A stretch of DNA of 64,000 nucleotides from Jatrophihabitans sp. (GTDB lineage: Bacteria; Actinomycetota; Actinomycetes; Mycobacteriales; Jatrophihabitantaceae), in NCBI GenBank assembly GCA_036389035.1, contig DASVQQ010000016.1:1-64000 (forward strand), read 5' to 3'. How positions within the stretch are numbered: position 1 is the stretch's first letter; the number at the start of each line of letters is the position of its first letter. The notes under the pieces are model-generated. The model made no database searches. It worked only from the letters and a program-made list of their open reading frames with translations, and was not told the DNA's origin. The position numbers and the translations under genes were made by a program. Shown here in pieces: positions 48,073-57,520 of this stretch.

Positions 48073-48360
48073 GAAAGGCTCACGTCACGTTGCCCAACTC
48101 GCGCCAGACTCGTAGCTCTCACGACGAAACGCTGCTTAGGGCTGGCGCACGCACCATGCCCGGCTCGGTGCTGGATGTGACAGCTTCAAAGCTGTACGTG
48201 GATTCCAAGACTGGGACCCGTGACGCCGTCACGGACGCACCTGGTGGACGATGCTTTCTCGCGTCAGGGGCGCTACGCCCCCTCCACCCAGGTGAAGCCC
48301 TACCCTGGCAAAGGGCAAGATCGTCGCAAAGCCGCCTCAATGGAAGGACCGTCGGCCACC
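48073..48360. other. Upstream region of the TerD-fusion gene
   Basis: The 288-bp stretch contains a second perfect inverted repeat, ACAGCTT-CA-AAGCTGT (48180-48195), and a GGAAGGA ribosome-site-like sequence near 48342. Open frames here lack coding character. Confidence 0.4.
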
Positions 48361-50442
48361 ATGACCGCTGCTCGCGCGTTGCGCCCTGGTGAAGCACTGC
48401 CGTTGTCTGACCTTGGCCCGACCGCTGCAGCTGGTCTGACTGTCGGGTTGACCGCCGCAGGGACGACACCGGATCTGGTCGCGATGCTCGTCGGGGACAA
48501 CGGCAAGGTCCGGACCGATGACGACCTCGTCTTCTACAACAACCCGGCCAGCGCCGACGGCGGCGTCACCTGGACCGGTCGATCTCAAGCGCCGCAGTGG
48601 CTGACCATTTCACCGGCCCGTCTGGACGCCGACGTCGACCGTGTCGTCCTCGGCGCCGCCGGCGGGCTGCTGGAGGCACCGGTGCCCGGGCTGCTCACGG
48701 TCACCGTCGCCGATACATTCGGGACGCCGCTGGCCGCGGCCTCGTTCCAGGCCGACGCGCATCTGGCAGCGATGATTCTGCTGGAGGTGTACCGGCGCGC
48801 CGGCGCGTGGCGGCTACGGCTGCTCGCGCAGGGCTACGCCGGAGGTCTCGCCGCGCTCGTCACCGAATTCGGCGTTGACGTCGACGATCCCGGCACCGCT
48901 GCGGCACCGGACTCGGCTCCCTCGGCGGCGCCAGCGCCGAGCCCTGCCCCGACACCAGCGCCACAGCAGCAGCCGGCCATGCCGCAGCCCCAACCCCAGT
49001 GGCAGGCGCCGGGCTACCCTCCGCCAGCACCTCAGCCACAAAGCCACCCGCCGTCGCCCCCACCGCAGCAGCCCGCCCACCAGCCCTATCCAGCGGCGCC
49101 GCCCGCCTACCCGGCTCAGCCGTATCCCGGTCAGCCCGGACCGCAGTGGACGCCGGAGCAGGGTCAGCAGGGCCGGCGGGGTTTGTTCACCTCACGCAAG
49201 CGCGCGCAGCTCGAAGCGCAGAACGCCGAGCTGAGCCGGCTGCTGACTGCGACCGGTGCGATGGACAACGCCGCACTCGACGCTGAGCGCCGTCGGCTGG
49301 TCGGCGAGATCGCCGACCTGTCCGCCGAGGCCGAGCGGCGCCGCGCAGACCTCGCCGGGCTCGAGCAGCGCCTCCAGCAGGTCCGCGCGGCGATCGCCGT
49401 CGCCGAAGGAGACATGGAGCTCACCGAGGTCGGCATCTACAACTACCGCCACCGCCTGGACGACTCCATCGCCTACAAAGCACAGCTCGACCAACTACGA
49501 GACCGCATCAAGATCGCCGCCAAAGTTGGCAACGCCGTCACCGGCTCCACGAGCTGGACCGTCAACGGTTCCGCCGCGCAGGGCCGCAAGATGGTCAACG
49601 AGGTGTCCAAGCTGATGCTGCGCGCCTACAACGCCGACGCCGACCACGCAGTACGCACAATGCGGCCGTACAAGCTCGACTCGGCCCTCGCCCGGCTCGA
49701 CACCACCCGCTCGACCATCGCGCGACTAGGGCAGACCATGTCCATCGCGGTCACCGACTACTACCACCAACTCAAGCGCGCCGAGCTCGAGCTCACCTCG
49801 GATTATCTGAACAAGGTCGAGGAGGAGAAGGAGCACCAGCGCGAGTTGCGTGAGCAGCAGCGCGAGCAGGCCCGCGCCGACGCCGAGTACGCACGTGAGC
49901 AGGCCAAACTCGAGCGTGACCGCGACAAGTACGCCGATGCGCTCGTCCGGCTGGAGTCCTCCGGCGCCGACCCGCAGCACATAGCGCAGGTCCGGTCCCA
50001 ACTTTCCTCGGTAAACGCAGCCCTGGATCAGGTCGCCTACCGGCGGTCGAACATGCGCCTGGGCTACGTGTACGTGATCTCCAACATCGGCGCGTTCGGC
50101 CAACAGATGGTCAAGATCGGCATGACTCGCCGCGTCGCACCCGAGGACCGCGTCCGCGAGCTCGGCGACGCGTCAGTGCCTTTCCGGTTCGACACGCACG
50201 CGCTCATCTTCAGCGAAGACGCCGTCGCCCTGGAGACCGCGCTCCACCAGCGTTTCGCTGACCAGGCAGTCAACCTCGTCAACCGCCAACGGGAGTTCTT
50301 CTACGTCACCCCCGCAGAGGTGCGGCAGGCGTTGGCCGAGATGAACCTGATCAACAACATCGTCGTCGAATACGACGAGCAGACCCCCGCCGACGAATGG
50401 CGCCGCTCCGGAGGACCGGACCGCGCGCTGCTACCCACCTGA
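48361..50442 (+). CDS. TerD / coiled-coil DUF4041 / GIY-YIG-like (T5orf172) fusion protein
   Basis: From ATG 48361, 693 residues. Residues 1-180 form a TerD domain (LRPGEALPLSDLG, DDLVFYNNPASADGGVTWTG, DRVVLGAAG, VTVADTFGTPLAAASF). A Pro/Gln-rich linker (180-270) and a long coiled coil follow. The DUF4041 region is about 370-540 (TSWTVNGSAAQGRKMVNEVS). A MUG113/T5orf172 nuclease-like end contains YVYVISNIGAFGQQMVKIGM (residues about 570-590) and HQRFADQAVNLVNRQREFFY. DUF4041-T5orf172 proteins are phage- and defence-linked, and TerD binds Ca2+ in tellurite/phage-resistance loci. The fusion suggests a triggered nuclease. Confidence 0.82.
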   Translation: MTAARALRPGEALPLSDLGPTAAAGLTVGLTAAGTTPDLVAMLVGDNGKVRTDDDLVFYNNPASADGGVTWTGRSQAPQWLTISPARLDADVDRVVLGAAGGLLEAPVPGLLTVTVADTFGTPLAAASFQADAHLAAMILLEVYRRAGAWRLRLLAQGYAGGLAALVTEFGVDVDDPGTAAAPDSAPSAAPAPSPAPTPAPQQQPAMPQPQPQWQAPGYPPPAPQPQSHPPSPPPQQPAHQPYPAAPPAYPAQPYPGQPGPQWTPEQGQQGRRGLFTSRKRAQLEAQNAELSRLLTATGAMDNAALDAERRRLVGEIADLSAEAERRRADLAGLEQRLQQVRAAIAVAEGDMELTEVGIYNYRHRLDDSIAYKAQLDQLRDRIKIAAKVGNAVTGSTSWTVNGSAAQGRKMVNEVSKLMLRAYNADADHAVRTMRPYKLDSALARLDTTRSTIARLGQTMSIAVTDYYHQLKRAELELTSDYLNKVEEEKEHQRELREQQREQARADAEYAREQAKLERDRDKYADALVRLESSGADPQHIAQVRSQLSSVNAALDQVAYRRSNMRLGYVYVISNIGAFGQQMVKIGMTRRVAPEDRVRELGDASVPFRFDTHALIFSEDAVALETALHQRFADQAVNLVNRQREFFYVTPAEVRQALAEMNLINNIVVEYDEQTPADEWRRSGGPDRALLPT

Positions 50443-50542
50443 GTCCCAACGAGACTTCAATGGCACTGTTCCGGCGACGTCCCCGGCCGGTCCACCACCG
50501 ACACGGTGAGAGTCACCTTCCTCCCGACTTCAGGAGCCAGCG

Positions 50543-51796
50543 ATGGACAGCGAGATCCAGCTCATCAGCGACGGCGATGGCCTGGCGGTCATCGGAGAAC
50601 CGACGGCTGTCGAGCGCTTCCTCGTCGCTGAGGGACTGCCGTCGAAGGACCTCGGATTGCCGCGGCTCCGAACCGCCCTCACTACCGGGTCTGCAGCCGC
50701 ACAGGCAGGTTCGGAGATCGCGGCCAACTCAGGTCGCTGGGTGAAGCTGACCAAGGAGTCCGCCCAGCTTGTCAAGAAGCACGGGCTGAGGAAAAGCTCC
50801 AAAACGGCCCTCGAAACAGGTGTGGTGAACGGGGGCAAGGGCCAGGTCAAGACCTTCGTCGAGTTCGCGAAGGGGCCCGGTTCGCTTCTGACCAACCCGG
50901 CACTTCTGGCTAGTGTCGCGGGCATCATGGCGCAGGTTGCGATGCAGCAGGCCATGGACGAGATCACCAATTATCTCGCGGTGATCGACGAGAAGGTCGA
51001 CGACGTGCTCCGCGCCCACAAGGACGCGGTGTTGGCAGACATGATCGGCGTGGACCTCGTGATTGAGGAGGCCATGACCATCAGAGAGCAGGTGGGCCGG
51101 GTCTCAGAGGTCACGTGGTCAAAGGTGCAGGCCACGTCGGTGACGATCACGCGAACCCAGGCATACGCGTTACGTCAACTCGACGCACTCGCGGAGAAAT
51201 TGGAGCGCAAGACCAAGATCGGCGATCTCGCCAAGACGTCCAAGGAGGCAGAGTCCCAGGTCCAGGAGTGGCTCGCTGTCCTGGCTCGTTGCTTCCAACT
51301 GCAGGACGCGCTCGCAGTGCTCGAACTCGACCGGGTGCTGGACGCAGCTCCGGACGAGCTTGACCGGCATCGCCTCGGGCTTCGGGCTGCCCGGCAGAAC
51401 CGGCTGCAACTCATCTCACGGAGCACCGAGCGCCTGATGGCCCGCATGGACGCAGCCGCTGGCGCGGCTAACACGAAGGTGCTGCTATACCCGCACACGT
51501 CCCGTGATGTGGTGCATTCGACCAACCATGTCTCTACCGCCGTCGCCGACTTCCACGGACGGCTCGGGATCGAACGCGGGCGACAGTCATTGGAGGCCAG
51601 ACGATGGGTGGACGCGGCCGCGGAGGCGAGGGACAAGGTACTCGGGACAGGAGCAGAGGGCGTCGACACCGCCAGGCGCCTCGGTAACGAGACCGTCGAC
51701 CGAGCCAGATCGATGACGGGCAAGCTCTCCAACGGAATCGCTGAGCGAACGATCCGTCGACGCGGGAACGACGAGGAACGCGACGACGAAGGCTGA
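50543..51796 (+). CDS. Uncharacterised protein downstream of TerD fusion
   Basis: The 417-residue protein starts after an AGGAG site, 100 bases from the previous stop. One hydrophobic segment (SLLTNPALLASVAGIMAQVA) lies near residue 120. The rest is helical and charged, with probable coiled coils (LDALAEKLERKTKIGDLAKT). The end is basic. It was not recognised as a known family. Position suggests a joint function with the TerD fusion. Confidence 0.65.
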   Translation: MDSEIQLISDGDGLAVIGEPTAVERFLVAEGLPSKDLGLPRLRTALTTGSAAAQAGSEIAANSGRWVKLTKESAQLVKKHGLRKSSKTALETGVVNGGKGQVKTFVEFAKGPGSLLTNPALLASVAGIMAQVAMQQAMDEITNYLAVIDEKVDDVLRAHKDAVLADMIGVDLVIEEAMTIREQVGRVSEVTWSKVQATSVTITRTQAYALRQLDALAEKLERKTKIGDLAKTSKEAESQVQEWLAVLARCFQLQDALAVLELDRVLDAAPDELDRHRLGLRAARQNRLQLISRSTERLMARMDAAAGAANTKVLLYPHTSRDVVHSTNHVSTAVADFHGRLGIERGRQSLEARRWVDAAAEARDKVLGTGAEGVDTARRLGNETVDRARSMTGKLSNGIAERTIRRRGNDEERDDEG

Positions 51797-51935
51797 ATGA
51801 GATGGTTCCTCGGTGCCGTCAGACATGCGCTGACGGTGGCCGGTCACTGTTGGAGACCGCGACTTCAGGCCTCACCTACCCCTCCATCGCGATGAGCCCC
51901 ATATACGAAGTGAGGCACCGACCTTTGCGTGTCGT

Positions 51936-52124
51936 TCAGCTCCTGCCGCCATCCAATGACACGCCGCTGACACGCGAGAAGTGAAGGGCGACCTCACTCG
52001 GCCATGGGCGATCGCCGCCGGCGAGCAGCTCGTCAATCAGCTCAGCGAGCTCGTTGCTGAAGTAACGCTCTTCCGTGACGTCGCCATCTTCCATACGGCG
52101 CACCGTCCGACAGTCACTCCTCAT
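51936..52124 (-). CDS. Possible 62-residue protein
   Basis: The frame reads MRSDCRTVRRMEDGDV then YFSNELAELIDELLAGGD and WPSEVALHFSRVSGVS. The amino-acid pattern is protein-like and helical, but there is no strong ribosome site or recognised family. It could be a fragment. Confidence 0.3.
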   Translation of the reverse strand: MRSDCRTVRRMEDGDVTEERYFSNELAELIDELLAGGDRPWPSEVALHFSRVSGVSLDGGRS

Positions 52125-52329
52125 GTCCAGGTGCTGAACGGCTCAGGCGACTATAGAAGACGTTCGCCCTGCGGGTTTGCCGCGCCGCCTGGGTCCTCCG
52201 AGTAACGGCTTGCCAAGCTACTTGCACTCCGAAACCCCACGGGGACCTTCTGCAGTGCCGCTCGAATCACTTCCTTCGGAGGCTCGATGAGTAGTGCGAA
52301 CTGTGGATAAGGCTCCAGTCATCGAGCCG

Positions 52330-52357
52330 TTGACAACTGTAGGTTTTCTCCTACAGT
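52330..52357 (+). promoter_or_regulatory. Promoter with embedded palindromic operator (second copy)
   Basis: A perfect TTGACA (52330-52335) is 16 bases from TACAGT (52352-52357). The spacer holds CTGTAGG-TTTTCT-CCTACAG (52337-52356). Aligned without gaps to the 46939 site it gives GTAGGTTTNNNCCTACANT. It probably drives the recombinase gene at 52484 under the same repressor. Confidence 0.75.
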
Positions 52358-52483
52358 GAGACGGTGTGGAGGTGGAAGCCAGCCCCGGCAGTTCGCTCTC
52401 TCGCGAGGTGCTGCACTCCTGGGCAGTGCTACTCGTCGCGGCCGACACAGGCCTGACCCCCACTACGACGAAGGAGCCCCCAC

Positions 52484-54035
52484 ATGGCCAAGAAACCACC
52501 GCATCCCGGCGGCCCCCGCCAGACCGGCCAGGACGACGCCCGCGGCAGGGGTGAGCGCAATCCGCGTCGATCGCCGGACCTAAGCCCGTCTAGCGGCAGG
52601 CACACGACCAGCGACGGCTCGGATGTGTGGGACCTCGACAAGGGCAAGGACCGCCCCGAGTGGATGGTGAGCATTCGGGAGTCCGACGAGCACGACCAGA
52701 TGATGTTCGACGGGATGCGGGACCAGACCTATCAGCTGCTGCGGCATCTGCCGTTCATAGAGCAGGTGCGCAAGGCGGGCATGGAGCCGATGACCGCTGA
52801 CGGCTCGTTCGAGCTGGAGGTCGCGGAGGGCGACGCTGGCTCGAGGCGGGCGGTGCAGGTGCGTCGGCTGCGGCGCGGAAATACAGCGGTGATCGTGTTC
52901 CGGTACGGCCCGGCTGTGCATGTGTGGTGCATGGCCTCGGCGGCGAAGATCCACAATGACGACCGGATCAACGACTTCACCTGGCTGCTGATGGAGTTGG
53001 TGCTGGCGTACCGGCCGAGGAACGTATTCACGGCGAACCTGTCGCGGGTCATCCGCTCCCTGGAGCAGGCGGGGCTGCTGCTTCATGCGCTGGTAGGGAA
53101 CGTCGATGCTATTTGGCACGGCAGCCAGCGGCTGGCGTTGGCCGGCCCGGAGGCGTCGGACGGGCAAGTTCCAGTACAACATGCTGGCGTCCTTCGCTGC
53201 GATGGAACGGGTCGCGATCTTGCAGCGGTTGATGGCCGGGCGGGTGGCGCGGTTCCGAATGGGCCGGTGGGTGCCGGGCAGGAAGCTCGTCCCGCCGGGC
53301 TACGTGCTCGACGCGAAGACCGGTCTGCTGGAGGTTGATGAGCGCCAGCGCGACATGATCGCGGCAATGCTTGAGATTCTCGGCAGCGGAGCTCCTTCCC
53401 GGGCGACGCTCATGGCGATCGGCAAGATCGGAATGAAGATGCCGCACGCGGTCGATGAGGACGGCAACCCGGTGCCGGCGTCACATGCGACGACGTCCAC
53501 CGCAACGACCGACGCGCTGCTGGCATGGCTCAACACGTGGATTCACGGGCAGTACCTGTACCGCTTCTCCAACGGAGGGCTGGAGATCGACGACCTGTCG
53601 GGCGTGCCGGTCGTGCGGCGCAACGACAGCGACATGGGTGAGTTCCAAATGCTGCTGAGCGTGCCGCTGCCAGAGGGCGGCTGGGCGTCAATGGAAGTCC
53701 TGGGCCGTGCGGTAGCAGTGGCGCGTGCCCGGTGGGCGGACTTCATCGACATGCGTGGCGAGCCGCGACCGCTGCACCCGTCCATCGAACACGCGTGCGT
53801 GGATCCGGAGTTGGCGCAAATGCAGTTCCGTCGGCGCAACACCGCCGGCAGCACCCTGCAGGTCACGCGCTCAGGCAAGCCTCGCCGCGGCCCGACCGGT
53901 GGCGCCGCCCGCGCGCAGGTCGCTCCGCTGATCGGCCGGCGCTGGAACAGGGACGGGATCGTGTTCCGCATCGGCGGAATGAACTCCGGCAAGTACCGAA
54001 TCACCGCCACCGCAGCGGACGAGGACGTGGCGTGA
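52484..54035 (+). pseudogene. Serine-recombinase-family protein, frameshifted
   Basis: The first frame (52484 to about 53155) contains a resolvase-like core typical of a divergent actinobacterial recombinase family (HVWCMASAAKIHNDDRINDF, RPRNVFTANLSRVIRSLEQA). The second frame (about 53160-54035) continues with TGKFQYNMLASFAAMERVAI, LQRLMAGRVARFRMGRWVPG and a recombinase domain. A net +1 change near 53155-53165 separates them. Restored, it would be about 517 residues. It is coupled to the next gene by GTGA. Confidence 0.78.
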
Positions 54036-55606
54036 GCGCGCTAGGCAACGCTGACGAGCTGGGCCGCACGGTCGCCACGTTCGACGCCGAGACGATCCAC
54101 GCCTCGATCGCGCAAGCCGCGTCCGCAGCGCTACGCGCAGGGGTGGCCGGGCGGCATGAGTTAGCCGACCTGCGCCCCGCGGAAGACGCTGTCGCGTCAC
54201 CGGAAATCGCGGCTGCGCAGCACGCGACCGACCAGGCGCAGTCAAAGGCGGTGGCTGCGTTCACCGCATTAGGTGTGTCCAGCATGAACGACTCCGGGCG
54301 CGACCAGCTGGCAGCGGCAGCTGACCGCGCCGCCGCCGATCTGGAGGCCGCGCGTACGCACCTGTCGCAGGTCACGCGCGCCACCCATGACGGCTCCGGA
54401 GCGAGCTCACGCGTGATCCTTGAGCAGTTCCGCACGGCGGTCGGCGCGCTGGCCAAGCCCGGCGGGAAGGTGTCGCAGGCCGAGGCCGCCGCGTTGGCGA
54501 GGGTCTTCTGCGATCTGGAGCTGCTGCCGGTCAACGCCGGGCAGTGGACCGGGCGTTGCTTCATGCGCCTGCCGCTGGCCGACGGATCGGTTCTGAGGTG
54601 CGGCCCCCTGGAGTGGGATGTCACCGTTCCGTTCGCTGCGGACTCCCGCCGCGTCGCCCTCGCTCTCGGCGCAGATGGCAACTTCCCGTGGGAGCGGTAC
54701 CGGGCTCGCGCGCGGCTGCAGGACGCCGGAGTCCAGCGGCAGCAGGCGCGAATGATCAGCGGCTGTGCGTTCCGCTGGCTGCATCCGGTGGTGATGCATG
54801 TCGTAGCCGGCACACCGTTGCCCGAGGACATCCCGCAGGACTGGACGCAGGCGCAGTTCATGACGTGGGCAGCTCGGGTGTACACGACACGCGCGTGGAG
54901 CTGGAACGGGGGTGTGCACACCTACCTGCACTACGGGGCGCAGGCAGTCCTCGACGCCGTCGCGCAGCTCGGCGGTTCCGGCTGCGCACGCGATGTCGCT
55001 GCGCTGATGCCGCCGGTCAGCCCGGCGAAGGTCGCGGTGTGGATGTCGACCATGGACGCGGTCGACGACGACGGCGTCCGCCACTGGCTGGTCCAACGTG
55101 CCCGTCGGTCCTTCCCAAAGCACGACGGCGCCGGAGTGCCGATGGCCTTGCATCGGTGTCGGTGCGGCGAGCTGATCACCGGCATCGTGGATTGCCCGGA
55201 GGTGCCGGCGCGGCTGCTGTGCCGATGCAGACGAATGCCGTTCGCCGAGGCGTTCGGCATGGACCCGGAGACGCGCCTTCCCGCCGACTACCTGCGAGCA
55301 ATCGCCTCGCCGGAGGACTGCCGACAGTACCTCGCGCGAGAGCGGCCGCAGCCCTTATGGCTCGGCTCGGGCGAGGTTGCCGTCCTGTCATCAGCGATTT
55401 TCGACAACGACGCCTGGGTGACCGTCGCCCAGATCGCAGACACCGTCACTCACGACGCCGACCGAGTGTCGAGCATCATGCGCCGCCTCGAAACGAAGGG
55501 ACTGGTCGAGCGACATGACACCGGCGAGTCCCCTCGCTGGAACCCGCGCATGTGGCACCGTCTGCGCATCCTGGATGAGATCGAGTTCGAGCATCGCGGC
55601 CGCTGA
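54032..55606 (+). CDS. Uncharacterised partner of the recombinase-family gene
   Basis: The GTG at 54032 overlaps the recombinase stop and gives 524 residues. The N-terminal 150 residues are alanine-rich and helical. The middle is unrecognised. A possible zinc-binding cluster CRCGELITGIVDCPE, then CRCRR, lies near residue 380. The C-terminal segment resembles a winged HTH (WVTVAQIADTVTHDADRVSS, IMRRLETKGLVERH). It may direct DNA binding for the recombinase. Confidence 0.65.
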   Translation: MSALGNADELGRTVATFDAETIHASIAQAASAALRAGVAGRHELADLRPAEDAVASPEIAAAQHATDQAQSKAVAAFTALGVSSMNDSGRDQLAAAADRAAADLEAARTHLSQVTRATHDGSGASSRVILEQFRTAVGALAKPGGKVSQAEAAALARVFCDLELLPVNAGQWTGRCFMRLPLADGSVLRCGPLEWDVTVPFAADSRRVALALGADGNFPWERYRARARLQDAGVQRQQARMISGCAFRWLHPVVMHVVAGTPLPEDIPQDWTQAQFMTWAARVYTTRAWSWNGGVHTYLHYGAQAVLDAVAQLGGSGCARDVAALMPPVSPAKVAVWMSTMDAVDDDGVRHWLVQRARRSFPKHDGAGVPMALHRCRCGELITGIVDCPEVPARLLCRCRRMPFAEAFGMDPETRLPADYLRAIASPEDCRQYLARERPQPLWLGSGEVAVLSSAIFDNDAWVTVAQIADTVTHDADRVSSIMRRLETKGLVERHDTGESPRWNPRMWHRLRILDEIEFEHRGR

Positions 55607-55820
55607 AGGTTTGGCGCTGGCTCGGCGGCACGGCCCCGGTCAGCCGTCTGGTCGCATTGCACGAGAGCGAATTTCGGCGTCGTGACAAGGCCAGGCGCGC
55701 TCCGACAATCGGGTGCCGAGCTTGACTCGTGTGGACGCCGAGGGAGGGGTGCTCGCTGCAGCCCTGCGCCGTACGGGGCCAATTGAACGTGCCCTTACTC
55801 AACGTATCGGCGCGCGTGAC

Positions 55821-56618
55821 TCAGGCCTTGAATGCCGCCTTCAACTTTTCGCCAGCGTGCATGTCGTCAAGGTCAACGACCGTCGCCGTCTTCTGGAGAA
55901 GCTTCACCAGCGATGCCGGGCGGTTCGAGATGTAGTGATCGACGATCGCTACCTTCTCAAACTGAGCTGGAACATGGTCAAATTTCCAGAGTGAGCCCGA
56001 GACGACATCGTCGCCAGCGCCGCGGAGGATCGTCTGCGCAACCGCAACGTGTCCGTTCTGCCACGCGTACGGGAACGTGAGCTCAACGTCGGGTTCGCCA
56101 ACTGCCTTGACCTTGAAGCGCCGGCGAAGATGCGTCGAGTCGAGGATCCCTGCAGCGCGGAGCGCACGTTCGACTGGCCGGTCTTGCAGCGCTTCATCGG
56201 CTTCGGGCGGCAGGACGAGCTGCTCGAAGTAGGTCTCGGCGAGCTCGGCGACCGACTGGTGCGACTCGCCGATGAACTCAGCGGCTGTAAAGATTGGGTA
56301 AGACGGGCGCTGACGGCTGAGCAGCAGGTCGATGCTCTCGTCCGCCTCATACGAGGCAATCGTTGAGAGCCAGAACTCGCGCCACTGCTGGTATGTGTCG
56401 TCGACATGTTTGAGAGCAGCGTGCTCGCGGCCGCGTGTCACGCTTGGATTGAGCGTTTTGATCTCGACATGGTGCCCGTCGGTGATGATGACGCCCACGT
56501 TGCGCGGCTCATGACGACGCGGGTCGACGACGCACTGAATCAAGAAGACCCGCCGCACGGCTGGAGCCGACAGGTTGCCGACGGCCCAGTCGGCGCCTTG
56601 CATATCGAGCGCGCTCAT
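55821..56618 (-). CDS. DUF3037 protein
   Basis: The 265-residue protein contains RRVFLIQCVVDPRRHEPRNV-GVIIT near the start, the pattern of DUF3037. Its ATG overlaps the stop of the HipA-like gene by 4 bases. DUF3037 genes are usually found with a HipA-like kinase. Function unknown; it may be the kinase's partner or antitoxin. Confidence 0.75.
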   Translation of the reverse strand: MSALDMQGADWAVGNLSAPAVRRVFLIQCVVDPRRHEPRNVGVIITDGHHVEIKTLNPSVTRGREHAALKHVDDTYQQWREFWLSTIASYEADESIDLLLSRQRPSYPIFTAAEFIGESHQSVAELAETYFEQLVLPPEADEALQDRPVERALRAAGILDSTHLRRRFKVKAVGEPDVELTFPYAWQNGHVAVAQTILRGAGDDVVSGSLWKFDHVPAQFEKVAIVDHYISNRPASLVKLLQKTATVVDLDDMHAGEKLKAAFKA

Positions 56619-57520
56619 GAGGTGGTCCAGTCTGCATTGGGGATGGCCTTGAACTCATCCTTTGCGGCACGGGCGAGGTCCTCGATGGTGTCTCGCCGAT
56701 GCTTCAGGAAGTCGGCCAACGCGGCAGCGTCGGTCGAAGTGAAGGCTGGAGTAACCATTGCTGCCTCCTCGCAGATCTCGTCGATCGCAGCATCACTCAG
56801 TATGGTCCGCAGACGCTGGCACCACGCCAGTATCCCTTGCACAGAGGCCACGTGATCGAGCAGTACGCATCGGTTGCTCTCTGGTAACAGTGCGCCGTCG
56901 ATGACCAGTTTATCCGTTATGCTACTCAAATAGTCAGCGACCGTCGGGTGACCAAAACGCACCAGGGCATGGGAGTGGTCAAACACTTCGAGGCGGTCGC
57001 CTGGCGCGGGCCCCCCAGCGGCGAGAACTGGCCCGGCGGTGAGCGCCAGGTTGCCGCCGTGACGATCGCTGTTGGCGATAAGGATGTCGAAAACGACGAC
57101 ACCGGCAGCAACATTAGGCAGCGCCGCCACGGCCTTGCCGGCGTTGACAGGCGGGAGCGCTCCTGGGGCGTTCAGGAAGCTCATCGTAACCCAGCCCGCA
57201 CCTATAGCCGGCGCAGGGGTCGGTATCAGCATTCCCGGTGGAACCGGTAGGCCGATGAGCGCGCCGATGCGCGCAGCGACGAGTTCATTGACCACGACGT
57301 AGGGATTGTCGTCCGGTTCGGATACCTTCGCGTAGCCGAACAACTCGACGTAGCGCGTGCCGCTCACCCCGGTGCCAACAGGGCCGTGCCACACCCTTAC
57401 GTAGTACAGGTGCGATGCAGGGCGCTCGGCTGCCATAGCCGGCGCAGGCGCCGCGGCGGTAGTACCACTGGAACCGGCCGGTGCACCGCTGCTGGCCATG
57501 GGACCCGTCCCCGAGCTCAT
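56615..57520 (-). CDS. HipA-like kinase
   Basis: The ATG at 57520 follows GGAGGTG and gives 301 residues. The frame extends further upstream without family sequence. The kinase core shows YVVVNELVAARIGALIGLPV, the catalytic FDILIANSDRHGGNLAL (NxDRHxxN) near residue 150, and LEVFDHSHALV as the metal site. HipA proteins phosphorylate targets such as glutamyl-tRNA synthetase and cause growth arrest; the target here is unknown. Confidence 0.8.
   Translation of the reverse strand: MSSGTGPMASSGAPAGSSGTTAAAPAPAMAAERPASHLYYVRVWHGPVGTGVSGTRYVELFGYAKVSEPDDNPYVVVNELVAARIGALIGLPVPPGMLIPTPAPAIGAGWVTMSFLNAPGALPPVNAGKAVAALPNVAAGVVVFDILIANSDRHGGNLALTAGPVLAAGGPAPGDRLEVFDHSHALVRFGHPTVADYLSSITDKLVIDGALLPESNRCVLLDHVASVQGILAWCQRLRTILSDAAIDEICEEAAMVTPAFTSTDAAALADFLKHRRDTIEDLARAAKDEFKAIPNADWTTS

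Larger units (their letters stand above)
51797..52483. other. 687-bp low-coding stretch before the recombinase gene
   Basis: It holds a small uncertain minus-strand frame (51936-52124) and the operator-promoter at 52330-52357. After the promoter comes a 120-base leader ending in GAAGGAG before the recombinase ATG. Nothing else could be supported. Confidence 0.45.

Noticed and set aside
52366..52554. 62-codon frame starting just after the promoter at 52330
   Set aside because: It overlaps the recombinase start in another frame; the second half is basic and Pro-rich without protein character.
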